From: CAXQZM01 sp964228455
Lineage (GTDB): Bacteria > Pseudomonadota > Alphaproteobacteria > UBA7985
Reading direction: 5' to 3'
Length of the DNA stretch: 14,624 nt
NCBI GenBank assembly: GCA_964228455.1
Contig: CAXQZM010000093.1
Location: 1 to 14,624, forward strand
Shown: one piece after another, positions 1 through 6,704 of the stretch
How the letters are laid out: each line of letters begins with the position of its first letter
How positions within the stretch are numbered: position 1 is the first letter of the stretch
Program-made: the position numbers and the translations under genes
Notes under the pieces: model-generated
Databases searched by the model: none
The model's input: the letters and a program-made list of their open reading frames with translations, nothing else
Told to the model about the DNA's origin: nothing

Positions 1-680
1 CTCCTATTGGCTCGCTTCCATCATCTCAGGGTTTTGAAGTTGTGGGCACGTATCCTGGAACAATAAGAGATGATTTTTATACAAGCATAAAAGCCGCTCA
101 ATTATTTTTAAACGAGATAGGCCGTGTGAGCTCAGTGGAGATTTATCTTAAAGACCCATCAGAGGTAGGCCGCATGGTTGGCGACTTGACGGAGTTGTTC
201 GGTGAATTCGAAGTGCAATCACGGCGGGAGAATCGGGAGGGTATTTCTGCTTTTCTAGAGGTCCTCAGATTAGTGATGCTGGTCACTCTTGGACTAATAC
301 TCCTTGTTTCTGCATTTAATATCTTTGCCAGTCAACTTATGCTTACTAATGCTCAACGGCGAAGTATCGGGGTGATGCGCTCAACGGGGTTTTCTCGATT
401 TAGTATTATCAGAATTTTCTTCTTATCTGGCTTTCTGGTTGGTTTTATAGGCGCATCGTTTGGGACTATCTCAGGGCTAGTTTTCGCTCTGAATTTCCCC
501 TTTATTTCTGCGCTCGGCGTACCCGGGCTAAGTTTTTTTTCAAATAGTCCTCCTATTATTTTGTTAAAGGACGTGGCTGTGGCTTTTTCACTCTGTATCT
601 TTATGACTGCAGTGGCGTCTATTTTCCCTGCCTGGTTGGTAGCTTCTACGTCACCTATAGAGGCTTTTTCACATGGCTGA
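1..680 (+). CDS. lolC: Lipoprotein-releasing ABC transporter permease, LolC/LolE family (5' truncated)
   Basis: Inner-membrane permease of the Lol system, which with LolD extracts mature lipoproteins from the inner membrane for transfer to the periplasmic carrier LolA. The frame is open from base 3, so the gene starts before the window and 225 C-terminal residues are visible. They begin in the periplasmic domain (FEVVGTYPG, then DDFY, resembling the conserved G-x-F/Y region of LolC). Three membrane segments lie at roughly nt 270-344, 402-491 and 567-641, matching the FtsX-type C-terminal bundle. Family marks are LVSAFNIFAS, RSIGVMRSTGFS with the coupling-helix region, and the closing PAWLVASTSPIEAF. 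The TGA lies inside the first codons of lolD (8-base overlap), so the two are co-translated. LolC, LolE and single-copy LolF-type permeases cannot be separated from the C-terminal half alone, so the symbol is provisional. Confidence 0.88.
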   Translation, partial: PIGSLPSSQGFEVVGTYPGTIRDDFYTSIKAAQLFLNEIGRVSSVEIYLKDPSEVGRMVGDLTELFGEFEVQSRRENREGISAFLEVLRLVMLVTLGLILLVSAFNIFASQLMLTNAQRRSIGVMRSTGFSRFSIIRIFFLSGFLVGFIGASFGTISGLVFALNFPFISALGVPGLSFFSNSPPIILLKDVAVAFSLCIFMTAVASIFPAWLVASTSPIEAFSHG

Positions 681-1413
681 ACAGATTATCACTAATCCCG
701 GCGGTGCGAACTCTGGACAGGCGTTAAATTCTGCTAATTCAGTAGCTTTGAAGTTGCAGAATTTGATGAAATCTTTTCAGACTGGAGCTAAACAGATCGA
801 TGTCTTGAGAGGGGTCAACCTAGCGATACGTTCCGGGGAAATTGTAAGCCTTATTGGACCCTCCGGCTCTGGAAAATCAACCCTTCTTCAAATTGCAGGA
901 TTATTGGAAGTTCCTAGCAGCGGGACATTGGAGATTAATTCACAAAGGGTTCAACTATTAGATGACTACTCTCGCACACTCATGAGAAGACACTCCATTG
1001 GCTTTGTATATCAATTTCATCACCTCTTGAGGGAATTTTCTGCTCTAGAAAATGTCATGATTCCTCAGCGGGTGGCGGGCGTTTCGTTCACGGATGCTAG
1101 AAAACGTGCCAGAGACCTTCTTGCCCGAGTGGGACTTCAAAATCGATTTGATCACCGGCCGGCCAGGTTATCTGGTGGTGAGCAGCAGCGCGTTGCAATC
1201 GCACGTGGGTTGGCCAATAGGCCGAACTTACTGCTGGCGGATGAGCCCACTGGAAACTTAGATCCTGAGACAGCTGAGACGGTTTTTAAACTGCTCCTAT
1301 CCATTACGCGAGAAGAAGGGATGGCAGCACTGATTGCAACACATAATTTAGATTTAGGATCCCGAATGGACAGGATTGTCCGGCTTGAGAATGGAGCAAT
1401 TCATGAGTCGTGA
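673..1413 (+). CDS. lolD: Lipoprotein-releasing ABC transporter ATPase LolD
   Basis: Cytoplasmic ATPase that drives lipoprotein release by the LolC/E permease. The protein has 246 residues. Walker A is GPSGSGKST at 62-70 and the Q-loop glutamine is 114 in FVYQFHHLL. The signature LSGGEQQRVAIARG starts at 166, Walker B LLLADEPTGNLD at 186, and the switch histidine is 224. The stretch around GFVYQFHHLLREFSALENV is the LolD hallmark that separates it from MacB or FtsE ATPases; the usual LPEF is LREF here. About 25 residues precede the first conserved strand, a little longer than E. coli LolD. AGAGG at 659-663, nine bases before the ATG, supports the start. It overlaps the permease gene by 8 bases and the next gene by 11, indicating one tightly coupled transcript. 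Confidence 0.96.
   Translation: MAEQIITNPGGANSGQALNSANSVALKLQNLMKSFQTGAKQIDVLRGVNLAIRSGEIVSLIGPSGSGKSTLLQIAGLLEVPSSGTLEINSQRVQLLDDYSRTLMRRHSIGFVYQFHHLLREFSALENVMIPQRVAGVSFTDARKRARDLLARVGLQNRFDHRPARLSGGEQQRVAIARGLANRPNLLLADEPTGNLDPETAETVFKLLLSITREEGMAALIATHNLDLGSRMDRIVRLENGAIHES
1393..1396 (+). promoter_or_regulatory. Ribosome binding site (GGAG) choosing the 1403 start
   Basis: GGAG sits six bases before the ATG at 1403 and lies within lolD coding sequence. An upstream TTG (1376) and ATG (1391) are in frame but have no comparable Shine-Dalgarno sequence, so 1403 is preferred for the downstream membrane protein. Confidence 0.6.
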
Positions 1414-2086
1414 TCTTAACTTTTATCAATTAAGATTGATAAGGAGAGAGCTTAGCTTGCTCGCGATTTATAGGAATAAGGGTAGGCAGCCACGTATCAC
1501 TCAAGTTGCTTATTGGCGGGCCAGCGCAATACCATTCGCAGTCGGGGTAGCTTTTTTTATCTCACGTTATTTGGGTCTTGATGATACTCAGTCTACCATG
1601 ACTGCAGCTATTCTTTTCGGCGGATTACTCTTAGCTGATATGCATCTGTTCGTTTCAAATGCACCTGCCTGGATTTTTGCGAGGCAGACCATAGACTGGG
1701 GCCAGGTGGCTCGGCTTCATAAAAACTTTGTCGGTGAAGCAATTGACCTATCCCAGCCTCCCGTCAAAAACAGGTGGGATACTGTAAGGGTGCCTCAGTC
1801 ATACCTAAAAGGAATAGGCGGAATGTATCAGAGTATGGCTAATCAGAGCCCTACGGTCGTTAAAGTTATAAGCCAGAGCCCAGAATTCAGAGTTATCGGA
1901 ATTTTGACTTTGTTGACAGTCGCTTCTCTGTTGCTTGCTCCGGATTTTGTTGGGTTTTCTTTGAGTGTATATTTTTTCTTGTTTGCTTGGAATGCAAAGC
2001 GCGTCAAAGCAGCAGTGGATTTTCACTTAACGTGGCCAGTGCTTAAGCATGCATTTAACTGGGATTCAATTCGAGGTCTGAGCTAG
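1403..2086 (+). CDS. Predicted four-helix membrane protein of unknown function
   Basis: I do not recognise this 227-residue protein. Four hydrophobic segments are visible at about residues 38-57, 64-85, 163-180 and 182-198, arranged as two hairpins. Between them lies a hydrophilic region of about 75 residues (90-162) with no recognisable catalytic motif. The N-terminus is short and basic (RLIRRELSLLAIYRNKGRQPR), and there is no signal peptide. It overlaps lolD by 11 bases and ends 33 bases before dnaE, so it is probably expressed with the Lol genes. Position suggests a link to lipoprotein export or the envelope, but nothing in the sequence proves it. ATG 1403 is chosen over TTG 1376 and ATG 1391 because of the GGAG at 1393-1396. 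It is surely a gene, given coding continuity and spacing; the function is open. Confidence 0.8.
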   Translation: MSRDLNFYQLRLIRRELSLLAIYRNKGRQPRITQVAYWRASAIPFAVGVAFFISRYLGLDDTQSTMTAAILFGGLLLADMHLFVSNAPAWIFARQTIDWGQVARLHKNFVGEAIDLSQPPVKNRWDTVRVPQSYLKGIGGMYQSMANQSPTVVKVISQSPEFRVIGILTLLTVASLLLAPDFVGFSLSVYFFLFAWNAKRVKAAVDFHLTWPVLKHAFNWDSIRGLS

Positions 2087-2119
2087 CTTTACACAAGGAT
2101 CCGCGCACATAAGATACAG

Positions 2120-5100
2120 ATGGTAGCACCATCATTTATTCATCTCAGGGTGCATTCTTCCTATTCTCTGACTCAATCGACCTTAAGGATTAAGTCTATT
2201 GGGGATTGGGCTGTAGAAGGAAAGCAACCAGCAATTGCGTTGACTGATAAAAGTAATTTATTCGGAGCGCTTGAATTTGCATCTACCATGGGTGATTTTG
2301 GAGTGCAGCCAATTCATGGGTCAGTTCTTCGCTTCAAGTCTATACTCGGCCCTCAGTCTCTTGGTGCAGATGATGATGAGCTTCTGTTGCTCGCACAAAA
2401 CGATGTTGGCTTCGAAAACTTAATGTCCATTGTGAGCCAAGGGTTTTTAGAAGCAAACGGCGGTGATCCGATCCTATCACTATCCGCGCTAAGTAAACGC
2501 ACGCAAGGGCTTATTGCACTAACTGGGAGTCTGGAAAGCAGTCTCGGTAAATCGCTCAGTCAAGGGCAAGCCAACGTAGCTAGCGAGCATCTAGACTGGC
2601 TGCAAGAGAGGTTTCCAGGGAGGCTATACATTGAGCTGCAACGCCATGGTTTGCCCCAGCAGAGAGACCTGGAGCCAAAGCTTTTTGAGGTTGCGTATGA
2701 AAGAGGCATTCCTCTGGTGGCTACCAACGCGGCGCATTTTTTAGATGCTACACAGTTTAAAGCGCATGAAGCTTTAATGTGCATTGGGCAAGGGACTACC
2801 GTTCATGATGAAAACCGTAAAACGCTTACGGCGCATCACTATCTAAAATCACCGGAGGAAATGGGGCGGTTGTTTAGTGATGTGCCGGAGGCTTTGAATA
2901 ATAGCGTTGTTATTGCTAAACGCTGTGCTTATGCGCCGCCTAAGCGTGATCCTATCCTTCCTTCCATGGGTTCGTCTGAAGAAGAGATCCATACACTTAC
3001 CAATCAGGTTAAAGCAGGTTTTGATGAGCAATGGGAAGATGTTTTAAAAGCTTGGCCGCAGGACGAGGATCGCGATGCTCTTCGGAAAGTGTATGAAGAT
3101 AGATTAGAATTTGAGTTGGGTGTAATCACCAAGATGGGGTTTTCAGGCTATTTTCTTATAGTTGCTGACTTCATCGATTGGTCAAAAAAGAATGGTATTC
3201 CAGTTGGTCCTGGCCGAGGTTCTGGAGCCGCGTCTTTAGTGGCTTACTCGCTTAAGATAACAACACTCGATCCAATTCCTTATGGTTTGCTGTTTGAGCG
3301 CTTCTTGAATCCTGAGCGTATATCAATGCCAGATTTCGATATCGATTTTTGCCAAGACCGACGGGAAGAAGTTATAGCATATGTGCGCGATAAGTATGGC
3401 GCTGATCGAGTGGCGCAAATAATCACCTATGGATCTTTAAAAGCACGAGCGGCTCTTAGAGATGCTGGCCGTGTCCTAGCAATGCCATTTGGTCAGGTCG
3501 ACCGGCTCTGCAAAATGGTGCCGAATAATCCTGCTAATCCAGTAACCTTGAGCGAGGCAATTTCTGGGGAGATTCAGCTAAGACGAGAGATCGACGAAAA
3601 TACAGAGGTTAAGCAGTTATTCCAAATTGCGCAACAGATCGAGGGGTTGCATCGAAGCGCCGGGACCCACGCCGCGGGAGTAGTAATAGCAGATCGACCG
3701 GTCACAGAGTTAGTTCCCTTATACCAAGACCCTCGGGCAGATATGCCAGCTACTCAATTCGATATGAAATGGGTTGAGCAGGCAGGTCTTGTTAAATTTG
3801 ATTTTCTTGGATTGAAAACACTGTCTATTCTCCATCAAATTGAAAAATTTGCAGGTGCGCGAAATAAGCAGGTTAATTTTAATGATATTCCTCTGAACGA
3901 GACAGGGGTTTATGAAATGATCTGTTCTTGCAAAACTGTAGGGGTTTTTCAGTTGGAGAGCACAGGTATGCAGGCCGTGATTTCTGACCTTCAGCCTGAT
4001 CGGTTTACGGACATAATTGCACTCGTTGCGCTCTATCGCCCTGGCCCAATGGAGAACATTCCTAGCTTTGTCTCTCGCAAGCATGGCCGCGAACGCATTG
4101 AGTATCTTCATCCAAAGCTTGAAGATGTGGTTTCAGAGACTTACGGGATCATGATCTACCAAGAGCAAGTGCTTAAAGCTGCTCAAGTGCTTGCTGGTTA
4201 TACACTCGGGGCTGCGGACTTCTTACGAAAAGCAATGGGTAAGAAGATAAAAAAAGAGATGGATAAGCAGCGTGAGACTTTTGTCGTGGGCTCTAAGGAG
4301 CACTCAAATATCGACCCATCTCTTGCAAATTCAATTTTTGACCAAATCGCTAGTTTCGCGGGTTATGGGTTCAATAAAGCCCATTCAGCTTGTTATGCGC
4401 TGATCGCCTATCAGACAGCCTATGCGCGCTATCATTTCCCAGCAGAATTTTTTGCCTCAAACCTCAACTATGAGATGTCAAACACTGATAAGTTGGCAGT
4501 TTTTGCCGCCGATTTAAAGACGGTTGGCTTAATCCTATCGCCTCCTGATGTTAATTTATCCGATGCCTTGTTTAAAGTCGAAACTGATAAAGTGATCCGA
4601 TATGGGCTTGCTGCAATCAAGGGAGTTGGTGAGGCATCTATGGAGGCTATGGTGTCTGAGCGGGATGCTAATGGCCTATTTAAAAGTATGCGCGACTTTG
4701 CGGTGAGAGCAGCACCTTTCCTGAACAAGAAGCAGCTTGAGCAACTTATTTTAGCCGGCGCGCTTGATAGTTTGCACCCAAATCGCGCCGAGGTTTATTA
4801 TTCTTTGGAGCACATACTTTCTTTCGGTCAAGCCGAGGCTGCAGATCTGAGATCGGCACAGGAGAGCTTGTTTGCCGAAGGATCGGTTGGGCTAGACATG
4901 CCGCTTGAGATTCCGTCTGCACCTATGTGGCACACAGAAGAGCGTCTTCAGCACGAACTAGACGCTATTGGTTTCTTCCTGAGCGATCATCCGCTGAGTC
5001 ATCGACAAAAAGAGTTAGAGCGACTAGGCGCTCAACAAATTGGCAATATTCTTGATCCGCTTACTAGACCAAAAGGTGCGGTCAAAATTGCTGGTGTAAT

Positions 5101-5638
5101 TTCCAGTCAACAAGAGCGACGCTCAGCAAAGGGAGCTAAGTTTGCTTTTCTCGGGGTATCAGACGCATCTGGGGCAATAGAGGTGATGATCTTTTCTGAT
5201 CTGCTGGCTCGTACGCGAGACCAATTGAAAACGGGTGAGGCAGTAGTGATAGATGTTTCAGTTGAAGATCAAGCAGATAAGGGTGTCAGGTTGGTTGCTA
5301 ATCATATTTTGCCACTAGAAGAGGTGTTGGACCAAAGCCTAAGCCATATAAAAATATATTTTTCAGACACGCAGTCCCTTGCTGCAATTCAGTCTATATT
5401 AAGCCAAGCTGGTCCGGGACAGGGTCACGTATATTTAGTCTGTGACATAGACCCTAGCACACATGTTACATTAGCGCTTGGACAACAAATCAAAGTTGAT
5501 AAGCCTTTGTCTAACGCATTGGCTTCGATCGAAGGAGTTACCGTCGAACGAGAGGATCGAAAGGTGCGACAATACGATGGGCAGGTTTCTTTGGCATATG
5601 CCGATCGAGTGGTTGACGCGGCGAATTCGCCAGTTTAG
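2120..5638 (+). CDS. dnaE: DNA polymerase III subunit alpha (replicative polymerase)
   Basis: Catalytic subunit of the replicative DNA polymerase III; 1172 residues, near the usual 1160. It opens with a PHP domain (HLRVHSSYS at 8-16). That motif has R where active PHP domains carry the second histidine, and VATNAAHF lacks the usual Asp, so PHP metal-dependent activity is probably lost, as in E. coli DnaE. The palm begins near GPGRGSGAAS (363 on). The catalytic acidic motif PDFDIDF is at 404-410 and the third Asp at 561 in KFDFLGLKTL. A helix-hairpin-helix (IKGVGEA) lies near 832-838, an internal beta-clamp-binding motif QESLF at 914-918, and an OB fold from about 986. The start gives the same spacing to HLRVHS as in E. 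coli. No good Shine-Dalgarno lies close by (AAGGA is 20 bases upstream). It follows the Lol cluster, a common alphaproteobacterial order. Confidence 0.98.
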   Translation: MVAPSFIHLRVHSSYSLTQSTLRIKSIGDWAVEGKQPAIALTDKSNLFGALEFASTMGDFGVQPIHGSVLRFKSILGPQSLGADDDELLLLAQNDVGFENLMSIVSQGFLEANGGDPILSLSALSKRTQGLIALTGSLESSLGKSLSQGQANVASEHLDWLQERFPGRLYIELQRHGLPQQRDLEPKLFEVAYERGIPLVATNAAHFLDATQFKAHEALMCIGQGTTVHDENRKTLTAHHYLKSPEEMGRLFSDVPEALNNSVVIAKRCAYAPPKRDPILPSMGSSEEEIHTLTNQVKAGFDEQWEDVLKAWPQDEDRDALRKVYEDRLEFELGVITKMGFSGYFLIVADFIDWSKKNGIPVGPGRGSGAASLVAYSLKITTLDPIPYGLLFERFLNPERISMPDFDIDFCQDRREEVIAYVRDKYGADRVAQIITYGSLKARAALRDAGRVLAMPFGQVDRLCKMVPNNPANPVTLSEAISGEIQLRREIDENTEVKQLFQIAQQIEGLHRSAGTHAAGVVIADRPVTELVPLYQDPRADMPATQFDMKWVEQAGLVKFDFLGLKTLSILHQIEKFAGARNKQVNFNDIPLNETGVYEMICSCKTVGVFQLESTGMQAVISDLQPDRFTDIIALVALYRPGPMENIPSFVSRKHGRERIEYLHPKLEDVVSETYGIMIYQEQVLKAAQVLAGYTLGAADFLRKAMGKKIKKEMDKQRETFVVGSKEHSNIDPSLANSIFDQIASFAGYGFNKAHSACYALIAYQTAYARYHFPAEFFASNLNYEMSNTDKLAVFAADLKTVGLILSPPDVNLSDALFKVETDKVIRYGLAAIKGVGEASMEAMVSERDANGLFKSMRDFAVRAAPFLNKKQLEQLILAGALDSLHPNRAEVYYSLEHILSFGQAEAADLRSAQESLFAEGSVGLDMPLEIPSAPMWHTEERLQHELDAIGFFLSDHPLSHRQKELERLGAQQIGNILDPLTRPKGAVKIAGVISSQQERRSAKGAKFAFLGVSDASGAIEVMIFSDLLARTRDQLKTGEAVVIDVSVEDQADKGVRLVANHILPLEEVLDQSLSHIKIYFSDTQSLAAIQSILSQAGPGQGHVYLVCDIDPSTHVTLALGQQIKVDKPLSNALASIEGVTVEREDRKVRQYDGQVSLAYADRVVDAANSPV

Positions 5639-5654
5639 GGGCGGGCTTCCTTTT

Positions 5655-5679
5655 ATGAGCAAACAATATTTTTGTTCAT
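5655..5679 (+). terminator. AT-rich stem-loop between dnaE and tRNA-Lys
   Basis: ATGAGCAAA pairs with TTTGTTCAT (nine pairs, one G-U) around a seven-base loop. It begins 16 bases after the dnaE stop and ends six bases before tRNA-Lys. There is no U-tract, so it may be a weak terminator, an mRNA 3' end or a tRNA processing signal. The assignment is uncertain. Confidence 0.3.
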
Positions 5680-5685
5680 GTTAGT

Positions 5686-5761
5686 GCGCCCTTAGCTCAG
5701 CTGGTAGAGCAACTGACTTTTAATCAGTAGGTCACAGGTTCGAACCCTGTAGGGCGTACCA
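5686..5761 (+). tRNA. tRNA-Lys (anticodon TTT)
   Basis: 76 nucleotides including an encoded CCA. The acceptor GCGCCCT pairs with AGGGCGT (first pair G-U) and the discriminator is A. The anticodon stem ACTGA/TCAGT closes the loop CTTTTAA, placing TTT at 5719-5721. The T-arm is ACAGG-TTCGAAC-CCTGT. It decodes AAA and AAG. It lies 47 bases after dnaE on the same strand and may be read through from it or have its own promoter; none is obvious in the short gap. Confidence 0.97.
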
Positions 5762-5763
5762 TC

Positions 5764-5785
5764 AACGCATCGGTGATTATGCGTT
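5764..5785. terminator. 7-bp perfect hairpin between convergent tRNA-Lys and lrp
   Basis: AACGCAT and ATGCGTT form a perfect seven-pair stem with an eight-base loop. It starts three bases after the tRNA CCA and ends inside the lrp stop codon. With genes converging from both sides it could stop transcription in both directions. There is no U-tract on either strand, so intrinsic termination is not certain. Confidence 0.35.
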
Positions 5786-6248
5786 AAAGCGGAAGCTCCG
5801 TTGTTTCCTTTAGATCTTCCATCACAAAGCTTGCAGATACGTCTGCAATTGGAACAAGATCAATTAGTCTTCGGTAAAAGCTATCATAAGCCTCCATATC
5901 CGTCACCCTAATTTGAAGCATGTAGTCTAACTCTCCGGTCATCCTGTGGGCGCCCATGATTTCAGGCATGGCTTGAACCGCATCTCTAAAATTTTCTAAC
6001 CACGATTTATCATGCTGGTTTGTTTTCACCAACACAATTACTGACAAACTGAGACCTAACTTTTTCGCATCAAGCAATGCTGCGCGCTTTTTAATATACC
6101 CGCTTTCGTCCAGCCGTTTGATTCGTCGCCAACAAGCATTACGAGATAGGTAAACCCGCTCCGCTAGAGTTTCTATTGATAATGCACAGTCCTTTTGTAT
6201 CTCAATAAGTATTCGGCGATCTGATTTGTCTATTTTATGAGATTTCAT
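5784..6248 (-). CDS. Lrp/AsnC family transcriptional regulator
   Basis: A 154-residue DNA-binding regulator of the leucine-responsive/AsnC family; members usually sense amino acids and act on neighbouring genes. The N-terminal winged helix-turn-helix spans about 5-55, with the recognition region LSRNACWRRIKRLDESGYI. The C-terminal RAM ligand/oligomer domain follows, with TGELDYML at 104-111 and the typical ending KETTELPL. Length is standard for the family. It diverges from the DUF6356 gene across 101 bp and converges on tRNA-Lys. No Shine-Dalgarno precedes its ATG, and a promoter-like element would start transcription almost at the ATG, so it may be leaderless. The target and ligand cannot be told from sequence; autoregulation and control of the divergent gene are the usual arrangement. 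Confidence 0.93.
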   Translation of the reverse strand: MKSHKIDKSDRRILIEIQKDCALSIETLAERVYLSRNACWRRIKRLDESGYIKKRAALLDAKKLGLSLSVIVLVKTNQHDKSWLENFRDAVQAMPEIMGAHRMTGELDYMLQIRVTDMEAYDSFYRRLIDLVPIADVSASFVMEDLKETTELPL

Positions 6249-6299
6249 TGGGAAATATATACCAAAAATATCTTAATTATCCAGAAATTTGGGAAATAT
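6248..6299. repeat. Perfect 11-bp direct repeat, candidate operator of the Lrp-family regulator
   Basis: TTGGGAAATAT occurs at 6248-6258 and again at 6289-6299. The starts are 41 bp apart, close to four turns of the helix, so both copies face the same side. The first touches the lrp start codon and the second lies upstream of the divergent gene. The second copy also forms an imperfect dyad (GGG-A-AA to TT-GCCC, 6291-6307). Lrp-family proteins bind several phased sites, so this is a reasonable operator. Confidence 0.45.
6256..6283 (-). promoter_or_regulatory. Candidate sigma70-type promoter of the Lrp-family gene
   Basis: On the minus strand, TGGATA (6283-6278) and TATATA (6261-6256) are separated by 16 bases. 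Transcription would be expected to begin near 6249-6250, next to the ATG at 6248. The -35 matches four of six consensus bases. This is inferred from spacing only. Confidence 0.35.
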
Positions 6300-6349
6300 C
6301 TTTGCCCTTAGTGAGTTAAACATCATTTACCAGCAGAGGATAAGCATCA

Positions 6350-6598
6350 ATGAAGCTCAAGCTAAAGGCGTTTTTCACCCAACACCCTTCCTCCGTAGGC
6401 GAGACCTATCTTGAGCATTTCGGTGTAGCTTTGTCCTTTGCTGGCATCCTTGCATTTGCAGCGTTTGCAGCCGTTGTTCATGCAATTTTTCCAGCACTTT
6501 TTGAAAAAACAGCCAGTGAATGCATAAAGCGGCTCCACAAGCGTATTACCTCTCGTGGAGATGAGGCGTCTTCAAGCACCTCAGTTAGGGTATCATAG
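6350..6598 (+). CDS. Small membrane protein, DUF6356 family
   Basis: An 82-residue protein matching my memory of the DUF6356 family of small alphaproteobacterial proteins. Typical features are the opening FTQHPSSVGETYLEHFGVALSF, one hydrophobic segment (about 27-50), and then HAIFPALFEKTASECIKRLHKR. It probably sits in the inner membrane with one helix and a basic cytoplasmic tail. The family has no assigned function. AGGA at 6337-6340, nine bases before the ATG, supports the start. The serine-rich tail after residue 70 looks unconstrained. It is divergent from the Lrp-family gene and shares its regulatory gap. It is followed after 106 bp by the PhyH oxygenase on the same strand. Confidence 0.8.
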   Translation: MKLKLKAFFTQHPSSVGETYLEHFGVALSFAGILAFAAFAAVVHAIFPALFEKTASECIKRLHKRITSRGDEASSSTSVRVS

Positions 6599-6637
6599 GC
6601 AACGCACGTTCGGCTGACATCTCAAGTTCTTAAATAA

Positions 6638-6666
6638 TTGGTTTCCACGGAATAAGCTTCTAAAAA
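6638..6666 (+). promoter_or_regulatory. Candidate promoter of the PhyH-family gene
   Basis: TTGGTT (6638-6643) and TAAAAA (6661-6666) have a 17-base spacer. They would give a leader of about 30 bases before the start codon. The match to consensus is moderate (3/6 and 4/6). Confidence 0.3.
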
Positions 6667-6704
6667 GTCCTCAGTAGATAAGTGCGCATAGGCTTAATTA
6701 GGAG

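Noticed and set aside
3719..4111. Minus-strand 130-codon frame inside dnaE
   Set aside because: It lies wholly antisense to well-conserved polymerase sequence and shows no domain or ribosome site.
5478..5684. Plus-strand 68-codon frame across the dnaE 3' end
   Set aside because: It is out of frame with dnaE and has no independent support; the dnaE frame is intact to its stop.
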